From NCBI RefSeq assembly GCF_001698125.1, contig NZ_CP013854.1, forward strand, positions 4,588,001-4,652,000: a stretch of DNA of 64,000 nucleotides. The letters are read 5' to 3'. Source of the DNA: Pseudonocardia sp. HH130630-07. GTDB taxonomy: Bacteria > Actinomycetota > Actinomycetes > Mycobacteriales > Pseudonocardiaceae. Position numbers and translations under genes: made by a program. Positions 42,022 to 51,038 of this stretch are shown here, one piece after another. Every line of letters begins with the position of its first letter. Position 1 is the stretch's first letter. The notes under the pieces were generated by a model. The model did not search any database. It saw nothing but the letters and a program-made list of their open reading frames with translations, and was not told where the DNA came from.

Positions 42022-42453
42022 ATGAGCACCGCAGCGCCCACCCGTCCCTGCTTCCACCTCGCGATCCCGGTCGACGACCTGGTCGCCGCCCGCCGCTTCT
42101 ACGGGGAGGTCCTCGGGCTGGCTGAGGGGCGCTCGTCGGAGATGTGGGTGGACTGGGACTTCCACGGTCACCAGGTCGTCACGCACGTCGCGCCGCGGTC
42201 GACGCCGCCCGCGCACAACCCCGTCGACGGGCACGACGTTCCGGTCCCGCACTTCGGGCTGGTGCTCGCGGTGCCCGCCTTCCACGAGCTCGCCGAGCGG
42301 CTGCGGGCCGCCGCGACGACGTTCGTGATCGAGCCGTACCAGCGGTTCGCCGGGGAGCCCGGTGAGCAGTGGACGATGTTCCTGACCGACCCGGCCGGCA
42401 ACAACCTGGAGTTCAAGGCGTTCGCCGACGAGTCGCAGATCTTCGCCCGGTAG
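42022..42453 (+). CDS. VOC-family protein (glyoxalase fold)
   Basis: 143 residues. FHLAIPVDDLVAARRFYGEV at the start, PHFGLVLAVPAFHELAERL in the middle and MFLTDPAGNNLEFKAF at the end form two VOC modules with His/His/Glu positions for a metal. No specific substrate is visible. ATG after GGAAGG. Its TAG abuts the ATG of the GntR regulator with no gap, so the two are co-translated and the regulator probably senses a compound this enzyme handles. Confidence 0.85.
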   Translation: MSTAAPTRPCFHLAIPVDDLVAARRFYGEVLGLAEGRSSEMWVDWDFHGHQVVTHVAPRSTPPAHNPVDGHDVPVPHFGLVLAVPAFHELAERLRAAATTFVIEPYQRFAGEPGEQWTMFLTDPAGNNLEFKAFADESQIFAR

Positions 42454-43107
42454 ATGCCCGTCACCAAGGCCGACACGATCCACGACGCCCTGCGCGACGA
42501 GATCGTCGCCGGTCGCCGCGCGCAGGGTTCGGTGCTCGACGAGGCCGAGCTCGCCGAGAGCTTCGGTGCCTCCCGGACCCCGGTCCGGGAGGCACTGCGC
42601 CGCCTGCAGAGCGAGGGCCTGCTCACCAGCGGCAGCCGTCGTCAGATGCGGGTCGTCGATCTCTCCGGCCACCGCAGCGACGGGTACCGCCGCGAGATCG
42701 CGCTGCTGCGGGTGTCGCTGGAGGGCACGGCGGCGGCCGAGGCGTGCGCGGTGCACACCGACGACGAGATCGACCCGTTGCGGGTCGCCGTCCTGCGGCA
42801 GCGGCGGACCGCCGCGACCGGCGACGTCGAGGCCTTCCTCGCGCTGGACGAGGAGTTCCACCGCGCGCTCGCCGCGCTCGCCCGGATGCCGACGCTGACG
42901 TTGCTCCTCGACCAGCTCGGCCCGTTCGTCCGGCTGGCCCGCCAAGGGGTCCCGACCGACACCGCGCACATGGTCGCCCTGGCCGACGAGCACGAACGGC
43001 TCCTCGACCTGCTCGCCGCACGCGACCCGGAACCGTTGCGCGCGGCGCTCGCCGAGCACATCCACGACGTGGGTCCGAGGGAGCGCCGCACCACCCGGCC
43101 GGAGTGA
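42454..43107 (+). CDS. GntR-family regulator, FCD subgroup
   Basis: 217 residues: winged HTH (LRDEIVAGRRAQGSVLDEAE, SFGASRTPVREALRRLQSEG) and a C-terminal FCD helical domain with FLALDEEFHRAL and HMVALADEHERLLDLLAARD, whose Asp/His residues bind a metal and an organic acid effector. First base follows directly on the VOC stop. Confidence 0.9.
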   Translation: MPVTKADTIHDALRDEIVAGRRAQGSVLDEAELAESFGASRTPVREALRRLQSEGLLTSGSRRQMRVVDLSGHRSDGYRREIALLRVSLEGTAAAEACAVHTDDEIDPLRVAVLRQRRTAATGDVEAFLALDEEFHRALAALARMPTLTLLLDQLGPFVRLARQGVPTDTAHMVALADEHERLLDLLAARDPEPLRAALAEHIHDVGPRERRTTRPE

Positions 43108-43157
43108 GACCGGGTGCCGGGTGGAACCGGACGGCGTCGGTGTACGACAGTGGGCGT

Positions 43158-43553
43158 ATGGACTGTCAGGAGTGCCGCGAGGTACTGTCCGCTGCCCTCG
43201 ACGGCGAGGCCGCCCCGGCGGAGCGCGCCGCGGCCGGTGCGCACGCCGCCGGGTGCCCGGACTGCTCCCGGTACGCCGCCGACGCCGACCGGGTCACCCG
43301 GCTGGCCCGCGTCGGACCCGCCGAGCAGATGCCGGACGTCGCGGGGACCGTGCTGGCCGCCCTCGGCGTCACCGAACCGGCCCCGGCTCCGGCGCCGGTC
43401 GAGCAGCCCGTGCTGACCTGTGTGTCCGGCGGCTGCTGCGACGCCGCCGACGCCGGGCCCGCCCCGGCGGGCAGCGCGTGCGGCTGCCTCGCCAGTTGCG
43501 GGTGCGGCTGCCAGGAGGGCGCACCCTGCCGCTGCGGCACCCGCGCCGCCTGA
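43158..43553 (+). CDS. HC2 zinc-finger protein with cysteine-rich tail
   Basis: 131 residues. The N-terminus is an anti-sigma-type zinc domain: C3, C6, H29, C33 and C36 (MDCQECREVLS, HAAGCPDC). The middle is Pro/Ala-rich. The last 44 residues hold ten cysteines (CVSGGCC, ACGCLASCGCGC, CRCG), a metallothionein-like pattern. No transmembrane helix and no ECF sigma gene next to it, so it is not a standard membrane anti-sigma factor. It may sense or buffer metal such as zinc or copper. A leaderless start is possible (TACGAC upstream). Confidence 0.75.
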   Translation: MDCQECREVLSAALDGEAAPAERAAAGAHAAGCPDCSRYAADADRVTRLARVGPAEQMPDVAGTVLAALGVTEPAPAPAPVEQPVLTCVSGGCCDAADAGPAPAGSACGCLASCGCGCQEGAPCRCGTRAA

Positions 43554-43774
43554 GTGCGTGCCGCTCCGTCGATCGAATCCCGGACGACCCGGAGCGCCGG
43601 TGCCGCAACCGCCGGGCGATGGCCGGGTTCCGGGAACGGGCAGTGACGCGCGCCGCACGGGCCCGTACGCTCGGCAGCGGCCGTCGAACCGGGCGGCAGG
43701 ATCCGGCAGGGACCCGGTGCAGGGCGTCGCCTGCGCCCCGGAGGCGCCCACCGCGCGGAGCAGGAGAGGACCGC

Positions 43775-44272
43775 ATGAGCGAACGTCCCCGGCCCGACTC
43801 CGCCGCCACCCGTGAACTCGAGCACGAGCTGACCCGGATCGCCTGGCGGGTGGAGCGGTGGATCGATCCCGGTCCGGCCGCCGTCGTCGCGGGCGCGGCG
43901 GTCGCCGCGGTCACGGCGTCGCTGCTCATGCCGTGGTCCGGCAGCACCGCGGGCTGGCAGATCCTGACCGGGCACGTGGTGCTCGGTCCGTTGCCGCGGC
44001 TGTTCACCGTCGTCGCGCTCACCGGGCTGGTCGTCTCGGTGCTGGCGCTGCTGACCCGGTTCTGGCCGCTCGCCTGGACCGCGGCCACCTGCAGCGCGAT
44101 CGGGGCGGTGACCGGGCTGTGGGCGGTCTGGGCGCAGCAGACGTCGACCCCCGGCGCGGAGATCGGGCCCGGGCTCGTCGTGACGGTCCTCGCGGTCTGC
44201 GTGCTGTTCGCGACCTGGGCCCGGATCGTCGTCACCGCGGACACGCACGTCCCGGGCGCGCCACCGAGCTGA
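43775..44272 (+). CDS. four-helix membrane protein, actinobacterial
   Basis: 165 residues: an N-terminal cytoplasmic amphipathic segment (LEHELTRIAWRVERWIDPG) and four hydrophobic helices. Similar to uncharacterised actinobacterial proteins of the Rv2732c type; I do not recognise a function. ATG after GGAGAGGA. It stands alone between the HC2 gene and the convergent hydrolase. Confidence 0.7.
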   Translation: MSERPRPDSAATRELEHELTRIAWRVERWIDPGPAAVVAGAAVAAVTASLLMPWSGSTAGWQILTGHVVLGPLPRLFTVVALTGLVVSVLALLTRFWPLAWTAATCSAIGAVTGLWAVWAQQTSTPGAEIGPGLVVTVLAVCVLFATWARIVVTADTHVPGAPPS

Positions 44273-44281
44273 GCCCCGGGG

Positions 44282-45007
44282 CTACGACGGGCGGCGCAGA
44301 CCGGCCCGTACCGCGAGGTCCCGCACCGCCTCGGCCACCGCCCGCGGCGTCTCGTGCACGGGCGTGTGCCCGGCGTCGAGCACGACGAGGTCCCCGTCGC
44401 CCACCGCGGCGGACAGCTCGCGGGCCCGCCGCACCGGGCGGGTCGGGTCGTGACGCCCGTGCACGACGGTGACCGGCATCGTCAGCTCGGACAGCCGTGG
44501 GCCCAGGTCCAGGTCACGCTGGCTCGCGAGCACCTCGGCCACCGCCTCCGGCGCGACGCCGGCGGCGTAGTCCCGCAGGACGGCCGCGAACGCCGGTGCC
44601 GGCGGTGTCGCGAACGAGCGGTCGAGCACGGCGTCGCGCAGCTCCGGGCCCCACCCGGTACGGACCCGCGTGATGATCGCGTCGACGTCACCGTGCCCGC
44701 GCATGTCGGCGCCCGTCCCGACCGCCATGAGGCCCGCGACGAGCTCCGGGCGCCGCAGCGCCAGTGCCAGCGCGATCGCCCCGCCGGTGGAGTGGCCCAG
44801 GAGCAGGACGGGGGCCCGGCCGGACGCGGCGATCCCGGCGCCGGTGCGTTCCGCGACGGCCTCGACGGTCCAGGGGCCGGTGCCGCCCAGCCAGTCCACC
44901 GTGCGCAGCGCGAAGGCCGGGCCGAGGGCGCCGGCGAGCGCGTCGAACACGGCCGGGGAGCACAGCGTCCCCGGCAGCGCGACGACGGGCACGGTGCCGG
45001 CGGTCAT
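44282..45007 (-). CDS. alpha/beta hydrolase
   Basis: 241 residues. VVALPGTLCSPAVFDALAGA holds the oxyanion region; the nucleophile Ser is in LLLGHSTGGAIALALA; the Asp is in VHGRHDPTRPV and the His in LDAGHTPVHETP. An esterase or lactonase on a small molecule is likely. Its ATG overlaps the stop of the glycosyltransferase gene (ATGA), so the two are co-translated and probably act on the same compound. Confidence 0.85.
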   Translation of the reverse strand: MTAGTVPVVALPGTLCSPAVFDALAGALGPAFALRTVDWLGGTGPWTVEAVAERTGAGIAASGRAPVLLLGHSTGGAIALALALRRPELVAGLMAVGTGADMRGHGDVDAIITRVRTGWGPELRDAVLDRSFATPPAPAFAAVLRDYAAGVAPEAVAEVLASQRDLDLGPRLSELTMPVTVVHGRHDPTRPVRRARELSAAVGDGDLVVLDAGHTPVHETPRAVAEAVRDLAVRAGLRRPS

Positions 45008-46245
45008 GGGGCGAGCGTGGTGCGCCGGCCGGACGCGAGCTCCTCGAGGTCGGCGACGGCGGCGTCGACCGCGGGCAGCGCCAGCATCGCCCGCTGGGCG
45101 CCGCGCACCCGGGCCCGCACCGCCGCGCCGTCGGGTCCGAGCAGGCCGGCGCAGGCGTCGGTGACGGCGGCGGGCTCGGCGTCGGCCGGGCAATGCACCC
45201 CGATCCCGAGCTCGGCGACCCGGGCCGCGTTGTGCTCCTGGTCGCCGAACAGCGGGCGCACCGCCAGCGGGACGCCGTGCCGGACCGCCTCCCGGACCCC
45301 GTTGTAGCCACCGTGGGTGAGGAACAGGTCGGCGCACTGCAGCAGCAGCGGCTGCGGCACCCACGGCGTGGCGTGCACGTGGCCGGGGAGCGACAGGTCG
45401 CCGAGCTCGACCCCGCCGGTGGCCAGCACGACCTCGGCGTCCAGCCCGGACACGGCCTCGGCGACGGTCCGCAGCGCGCGGTGCGGGTCCACCGGGGCCG
45501 CGCGGGGGGCGTCACCGGCGGCCGCCCGCTCGGCCATCATCGGCATCGCGGTCCCGAGCGCCGCCAGCACCAGCGGCCGCCCGGCGGGTAGCTCCGCGAT
45601 CCACGCCGGGAGTCGCTCCCCGCGGGCCACCTGGTCGTCCTGCCGGTAGCCGCGTGCCGCCGCGACCCCCGGCCCGGCCAGCGAGAACTCCGCCGGCATG
45701 CAGTCCAGCCGCCCCCAGGGGTGCAGCTCGCCGGGCACGTCCGGCACGGCGAACCCCAGCTCCTCGCGCCGCGCGGTCAGCACGTCGCCGAGCAGGTCCG
45801 GGGTCAGCACGTTCGCCGCCCCCGACGGGGCCGCCACGCACGGCACACCGAGGTGCTCGGCGACCAGGAGCCCGGCCGTCTCGCCGCCGTCGCGCAGCAC
45901 CAGGTCGGGTTTGCCGTCGCGGTCGCACAGCTCCAGCAGGGCCCGCGCGGAGCCGGTGACCTGCGGCCCCCCGAACAGGGTCGGCAGCAGGGCCGTGGTC
46001 AGCTCGGCCGACGTCATCGACGACGGGTCGCCCAGCGTCGCGAGCACCGGCCGGACGTGCTCGACGGCCGTCGTCATCGAGGGCAGCACCGGCTCGACCC
46101 GGACCGGCGCACCGTCGAACACGGCGGCGACGTCGGGCGGGCAGGCGACGACGACGTCGTGGCCCGCGACGCCGAGCGCCCGCGCGAACGGCAGCACCGC
46201 CCGTCCGTGCGATGGGGAACCGGTCACACTGCAGACGACGCGCAT
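45004..46245 (-). CDS. GT1 (MGT-type) glycosyltransferase
   Basis: 413 residues, GT-B fold. N-terminal VTGSPSHGRAVLPFARALGV replaces the GHGHVTP loop; the donor box is FLTHGGYNGVREAVRHGVPL followed by RPLFGDQEHNAARV. It glycosylates a small molecule with an NDP-sugar. Operon with the hydrolase; a drug-modifying or conjugate-making pair is possible. Third GT1 gene in this window after 10423 and the pseudogene at 39815. Confidence 0.85.
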   Translation of the reverse strand: MRVVCSVTGSPSHGRAVLPFARALGVAGHDVVVACPPDVAAVFDGAPVRVEPVLPSMTTAVEHVRPVLATLGDPSSMTSAELTTALLPTLFGGPQVTGSARALLELCDRDGKPDLVLRDGGETAGLLVAEHLGVPCVAAPSGAANVLTPDLLGDVLTARREELGFAVPDVPGELHPWGRLDCMPAEFSLAGPGVAAARGYRQDDQVARGERLPAWIAELPAGRPLVLAALGTAMPMMAERAAAGDAPRAAPVDPHRALRTVAEAVSGLDAEVVLATGGVELGDLSLPGHVHATPWVPQPLLLQCADLFLTHGGYNGVREAVRHGVPLAVRPLFGDQEHNAARVAELGIGVHCPADAEPAAVTDACAGLLGPDGAAVRARVRGAQRAMLALPAVDAAVADLEELASGRRTTLAP

Positions 46246-46284
46246 CCCTCCACGATCACCGGCGTGGTTGCGGCGTGCAAGTGA

Positions 46285-46728
46285 TCAGGAGCGTGTCCAA
46301 CGTCCCAGCACCATCAGGGTGCGGGTACCCGTGACGGTCCCGGTGCGGCGCAGGCGGTCCACCACGTCCTGCAGGTGTTCGAGATCGCGCACCCGCATCT
46401 GGACGAGCGCGTCGAGGTCCCCGGCGATCGTGTAGACCGCCTGCACCTCGGGCAGCCGCGACGCCGTCTCGACGATGTCGGTCACCGTCGAGGTGCCCGC
46501 GTACCGGACCTCGCTGAACGCCTCCACCGCCCAGCCGAGCTTGCGGTGGTCCACCTGGACGGTGAAACCGATGATCACGCCCGATTCGCGCAGCCGGTCC
46601 ACCCGGCGTTTCGTCGCCGCGGTGGAGAGCCCGACCCGCTCGGCCATGTCGGCGAACGTGCGGCGCCCGTCGGCGTGCAGCAGGCGCAGCAGGGCGTGGT
46701 CGATGTCGTCGATCTCGGGTTCGGCCAC
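46285..46728 (-). CDS. Lrp/AsnC-family regulator
   Basis: 147 residues: HTH (DDIDHALLRLLHADGRRTFA, MAERVGLSTAATKRRVDRLR) and a C-terminal RAM domain (QAVYTIAGDLDALVQMRV). GTG start after GGAGG. It is divergent from the indolepyruvate ferredoxin oxidoreductase gene 201 bp away, and Lrp proteins often control such amino-acid catabolic neighbours in response to the amino acid. Confidence 0.9.
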   Translation of the reverse strand: MAEPEIDDIDHALLRLLHADGRRTFADMAERVGLSTAATKRRVDRLRESGVIIGFTVQVDHRKLGWAVEAFSEVRYAGTSTVTDIVETASRLPEVQAVYTIAGDLDALVQMRVRDLEHLQDVVDRLRRTGTVTGTRTLMVLGRWTRS

Positions 46729-46929
46729 GTCGCCTCCGGTCGATCTCGTGCAACGTATCGACGTCATGTCGTCTTATCGGGTCGGTTCTTTGCGTTCTCG
46801 TCGAGAGTACTGCCATTGATATTGCGTGCGTGGCGGTGGTCACGTGTCCTGGGGGTACCGCGCCGGACGCCGCGGCCACCGGCCGCGTCACCACCACCGA
46901 GCCGACCGTCTCACCGAGGAGCCGCGACC

Positions 46930-49900
46930 ATGACCGGTCCGACGATCGCGCCGCACCCCGAGCGCCGCCCCGAGCCGGCGCCGGTGGACCGCTACGCCGC
47001 CCGCACCGGGCGTGCCCCCCTCACCGGCGTGCAGGCACTCGTCCGGCTCGCTCTGACCCAGGCCCGGCTCGACGCCGGCCGTGACCTGGACACCGCGTCG
47101 TTCGTCTCCGGCTACCAGGGCTCACCGCTCGGCGGGCTGGACACCGAGCTCGGCCGGGCCCGCACCCACCTCGACGAGGCCGGGATCGTCTTCCGGCCCG
47201 GGCTCAACGAGGAACTCGCCGCCACCGCGGTCGCCGGGACCCAGATGCTCGACGCCGTCCCCGGCCGCCGGCACGACGGCGTCGTCGGCTGGTGGTACGG
47301 GAAGAACCCGGGACTGGACCGGGCGGCGGACGCCATCCGGCACGGCAACCTGGCCGGTACCGCGCGGCTCGGCGGCGCCGTCGCGATCATCGGCGACGAC
47401 CCGTCCTGCAAGTCCTCCACCGTGCCCAGCTCGTGCGAGCCGATCGCGCAGAGCCTGTGCCTGCCGCTGCTCGCGCCCGGCTCGGTGGCCGAGGTCGTCG
47501 AGTTCGGGCTGCACGCGGTCGCGCTGTCCCGGGCCACCGGCCTCTGGACCGGACTCAAGATCATCGCCGACGTCGCGGACGCCTCGGCCACCGTGGACCT
47601 CGGTGCGTTGGACCCGGAGCTGCTCGGCATCCCGCGGCCCCCGGCGACCGACCGGGCGCCCGCGGGGGCGCTCGTCGGCCCGGCCGCCGTCGAGGCCGAG
47701 CACGACCAGCTCACCCGCCGCCTGGACCTCGCCCGGCAGTACGCCCGCGAGACCGGCCTCAACCGGGTCACCTTCGACGCCCGGCACGCCCGGATCGCGG
47801 TCCTGGCGTCGGGCACCGGCTACGCCACGGTGCTGCGGGCGCTCGACGACCTCGGGCTCGGCGAGGCCGAGCTGGACGCGCTCGGGGTGCGGCTGGTCCG
47901 GCTCGCGATGCCGTTCCCGATCGACGGCGACGCGCTCGCCGGTCTGGTCGACGGCGTGGCCGAGGTCCTCGTCGTGGAGGACAAGGTCCCGTTCCTGGAG
48001 GGGCACCTGCGTGACGCGCTCTACGGCCGCGAGCACCGCCCGCTGGTCACCGGCCGCCGCGACGACCGCGGCCGGCCGCTGCTGAGTGCGCGCGGCCAGC
48101 TCGGGGCGGAGGACGTCGCCCGGGCGATCGCGGCCCGGCTCACCGCGGGCGGTGCGACGCTGCCCGCCCGGGCCGCGGAGCACCTCGACCGGCTCGCCCC
48201 GGCGAAGCCGTCGCGGATCGGGCTGGACCTGCTGGGGAACCGGACGCCGTACTTCTGCTCGGGGTGCCCGCACAACACCTCGACCCGGACGTCGGACGAC
48301 ACGCTGGTCGGGGTGGGCATCGGCTGCCACGCGATGATCGCCCTCGACGGCGAGCAGCGCGGACGGCAGGTCGGCCTGACCCAGATGGGCGGCGAGGGCG
48401 CGCAGTGGATCGGCCTCGCGCCGTTCACCGACGACCGCACGCTGGTGCAGAACCTCGGTGACGGCACGTTCCACCACTCCGGGTCGCTGGCGGTCCGCGC
48501 GGCCGTCGCGGCGGGCGTGACGATGACCTACAAGCTGCTCTACAACGACGCCGTCGCCATGACCGGCGGGCAGCGGGCGGAGGGCCGGATGGCGGTCCCG
48601 GACATCACCCGCTCGCTCGCGCTGGAGGGCGTGCGCCGGATCGTGGTGACCACCGACGAGCCGGCGCGCTACCGCGGGATCGCGCTGGACCCGATCGCGA
48701 GTCTCCGGCACCGTGACGACCTGCCGTCGGTGGAGCGCGAGCTGGCCGAGGTCGACGGCGTCACCGTGCTGATCCACGACGACCGCTGCGCCGCCGAGGA
48801 ACGCCGCCTGCGCAAGCGCGGAAAGCTGCCGGCCGTGGCCGAGAAGGTCGTGGTCAACGAGCGGGTCTGCGAGGGCTGCGGGGACTGCGGGGAGAAGAGC
48901 ACCTGCCTGTCCGTGCTGCCGGTGGAGACGGAGTTCGGCCGCAAGACCCGGATCCACCAGCCGTCGTGCAACTCCGACCTCTCGTGCCTCAAGGGGGACT
49001 GCCCGTCGTTCCTCATGGTCACCCCGGGCACCCCGGTGCGCCGGGAGATCCCGTCGCTGCCGGTGGCGCTGACCGAGCCGGAGCCGCGGACCGACGGCGA
49101 CGCGACGCTGATCCGGATGCCCGGGATCGGCGGGACCGGGGTCGTCACCGCGTCGGCGATCCTGCAGGCGGCCGCGCACCTCGACGGCCTGTTCGCCGCC
49201 GGGCTGGAGCAGGTCGGGCTCGCGCAGAAGGGTGGGCCGGTCGTCTCCGACGTCCGGATCTCGAAGCAGCCCGCCGTGGGGATCCTGCGGGCGTCCCGCG
49301 GCACCGCCGACGTGATCATCGGGATGGACCTGGTCGGCGCGGCCGGGGAGGCCAACCTCGCCGTCGCCCGGCCGGGGCACACGGTCGCCGTCGTCAACAC
49401 CTCGCTGATGCCGACCGCGGCCATGGTGACCGGGCGGGTGGTGCTGCCCGGGTCGGTCGAGGACGCCGTGGACCGGGTCGCCGCCGTCACCCGCGACCTG
49501 CTGACCGTGGATGCGCAGACGCTGGCCGAGGCACTGTTCGGCGACCACCTGCCGACCAACGTGCTGCTGCTCGGCGCGGCCTACCAGCACGGCGTGCTGC
49601 CGGTGTCGGCCGCGTCGATCGAGGAGGCGATCCGGTGGAACGGGGCGGCGGTCGAGCGGACGCTGACCGCGTTCCGCTGGGGCCGGGCCGCCGCGCTGGA
49701 CCCGGCCGCGGTGCACGCGGCGGTCGTGGCGCCGGAACCGGCCGTCGTCGCTGTGGACGGCGGGTCGGCGGCGCTGGCCCGCTCGGTCGCCGGTGCCGGC
49801 GGCGCCGGTGAGACCGGGCTCGAGCAGCTGCTCGCCACCCGGATCGCCGACCTCACCGGGTACCAGGACGCCGGCTACGCGCGCCGCTACGCCGAGGAGG

Positions 49901-50466
49901 TCCGCCGGGTCGTCACGATCGCGACCGCCGGTGCCGGTGCCGGGGCCGGTGAGCGGATCGGCGCCGCCTACGCCCGCGGCCTGCACACGCTGATGGCCTA
50001 CAAGGACGAGTACGAGGTCGCCCGGCTGCACCTGGACCCGGTCGAGACCGCCCGGCGGGAGCGCGAGTACGGGCCGGACGCCCGGGTCTCGGTCCTGCTG
50101 CACCCGCCGGTCCTGCGGGCGCTGGGGATGCGCCGCAAGATCGCGCTCGGGGCCCGCACGGCGGGCCCGGCGTTCCGGGCGCTGCGGGCCGCCCGACGGC
50201 TGCGCGGCACGCCGCTGGACGTGTTCGGCCTCGCCGGGGTCCGGCGGACCGAGCGGGCGCTGGTGGGGGAGTACCAGGGGATCGTGCGCGCCGCCCTGGA
50301 GCACCTGGCCCCGGACACCGCGGACGGCGTCGTCGCGGTCGCCGAGACGGCGTCGCTGGTGCGCGGGTACGAGGACATCAAGCTGGCGAACGTCGAACGC
50401 TTCCGCGGCGAGGCCGCCGCCCGGCTGGCCGACCTGACCCGGGTGCCGGGCCCGGTCGCTATCTGA
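46930..50466 (+). CDS. indolepyruvate ferredoxin oxidoreductase, single-chain
   Basis: 1178 residues combining the alpha and beta subunits found apart in archaea. Order: pyrimidine-binding TPP domain (FVSGYQGSPLGGLDTE), transketolase-like domain, TPP-binding core (YFCSGCPHN, GVGIGCHAMIALD), a ferredoxin-like cluster region (VCEGCGDCGEKSTCLSV, then CNSDLSCLKGDCPSF), and the POR_gamma domain (GIGGTGVVTASAIL). It oxidatively decarboxylates aryl-pyruvates to aryl-acetyl-CoA with ferredoxin. The ATG at 46930 was chosen since upstream in-frame sequence is antisense to the Lrp gene. Divergent from lrp, convergent with the isochorismatase gene (8-bp overlap). Confidence 0.92.
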   Translation: MTGPTIAPHPERRPEPAPVDRYAARTGRAPLTGVQALVRLALTQARLDAGRDLDTASFVSGYQGSPLGGLDTELGRARTHLDEAGIVFRPGLNEELAATAVAGTQMLDAVPGRRHDGVVGWWYGKNPGLDRAADAIRHGNLAGTARLGGAVAIIGDDPSCKSSTVPSSCEPIAQSLCLPLLAPGSVAEVVEFGLHAVALSRATGLWTGLKIIADVADASATVDLGALDPELLGIPRPPATDRAPAGALVGPAAVEAEHDQLTRRLDLARQYARETGLNRVTFDARHARIAVLASGTGYATVLRALDDLGLGEAELDALGVRLVRLAMPFPIDGDALAGLVDGVAEVLVVEDKVPFLEGHLRDALYGREHRPLVTGRRDDRGRPLLSARGQLGAEDVARAIAARLTAGGATLPARAAEHLDRLAPAKPSRIGLDLLGNRTPYFCSGCPHNTSTRTSDDTLVGVGIGCHAMIALDGEQRGRQVGLTQMGGEGAQWIGLAPFTDDRTLVQNLGDGTFHHSGSLAVRAAVAAGVTMTYKLLYNDAVAMTGGQRAEGRMAVPDITRSLALEGVRRIVVTTDEPARYRGIALDPIASLRHRDDLPSVERELAEVDGVTVLIHDDRCAAEERRLRKRGKLPAVAEKVVVNERVCEGCGDCGEKSTCLSVLPVETEFGRKTRIHQPSCNSDLSCLKGDCPSFLMVTPGTPVRREIPSLPVALTEPEPRTDGDATLIRMPGIGGTGVVTASAILQAAAHLDGLFAAGLEQVGLAQKGGPVVSDVRISKQPAVGILRASRGTADVIIGMDLVGAAGEANLAVARPGHTVAVVNTSLMPTAAMVTGRVVLPGSVEDAVDRVAAVTRDLLTVDAQTLAEALFGDHLPTNVLLLGAAYQHGVLPVSAASIEEAIRWNGAAVERTLTAFRWGRAAALDPAAVHAAVVAPEPAVVAVDGGSAALARSVAGAGGAGETGLEQLLATRIADLTGYQDAGYARRYAEEVRRVVTIATAGAGAGAGERIGAAYARGLHTLMAYKDEYEVARLHLDPVETARREREYGPDARVSVLLHPPVLRALGMRRKIALGARTAGPAFRALRAARRLRGTPLDVFGLAGVRRTERALVGEYQGIVRAALEHLAPDTADGVVAVAETASLVRGYEDIKLANVERFRGEAAARLADLTRVPGPVAI

Positions 50467-50998
50467 GCAGCTTCTGCACCTCGCGGAACCGCGGGTGGGC
50501 GGCGTCGCGCAGCCACTCGAACAGCACCATCTCCGAGGAGACGATCCCGGCCCCGGCCGACCGGGCCCTGGCCAGCGCCAGGTCCCGGTCGGCCGGGGAG
50601 CGGGAGCCGACGGCGTCCGCGGCGACGTACACGCGGCGCCCGGCTCCCCGGGTGCCGGTGCCGTCGAGCAGTTCCAGCACCGTCTGCAGCACGCAGACGT
50701 GCGCCTCCACCCCGGCCACCACGATCTCGCTGCGCCCCGGTGGGAACAGCCCCGCCGCGTCGGCGGCGAACCGGGACTTCGGCGTCACCAGGTGCGGGTG
50801 GCCGGACAGCGCCGCCACGGTCGGGCCGAGCTTGTCCGGCACCTGCTCGGTGGCGAGCACCGGGACGCCGAGCAGGGCGGCCGCCTCGGCGAGGCGGACC
50901 GCCCTGGCGACCACCTCGTCGCCGTCGTGCACGGCGGGCACGAGGCGCTCCTGGAGGTCGACCAGCAGCAGGACGGCGTCGTCGGCGTTCATCAGCAC
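50459..50998 (-). CDS. isochorismatase-family cysteine hydrolase
   Basis: 179 residues. Catalytic triad Asp in LLLVDLQERL, Lys in VTPKSRF and Cys in GVEAHVCVLQTV. The fold covers isochorismatases, nicotinamidases and ureido-amidases; the short length fits the YcaC-like hydrolases. Its end overlaps the end of the oxidoreductase gene by 8 bp. Substrate not assignable. Confidence 0.85.
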   Translation of the reverse strand: MLMNADDAVLLLVDLQERLVPAVHDGDEVVARAVRLAEAAALLGVPVLATEQVPDKLGPTVAALSGHPHLVTPKSRFAADAAGLFPPGRSEIVVAGVEAHVCVLQTVLELLDGTGTRGAGRRVYVAADAVGSRSPADRDLALARARSAGAGIVSSEMVLFEWLRDAAHPRFREVQKLLR

Positions 50999-51038
50999 GG
51001 CCCGAGGCTAACCCGGCGGGGCGGGCCGGGCGCCCGCG

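Noticed and set aside
46375..46929. Upstream extension of the oxidoreductase reading frame (would make 1363 aa)
   Set aside because: The added part is antisense to the Lrp gene and to its promoter; the ATG at 46930 begins just before the family's conserved start.
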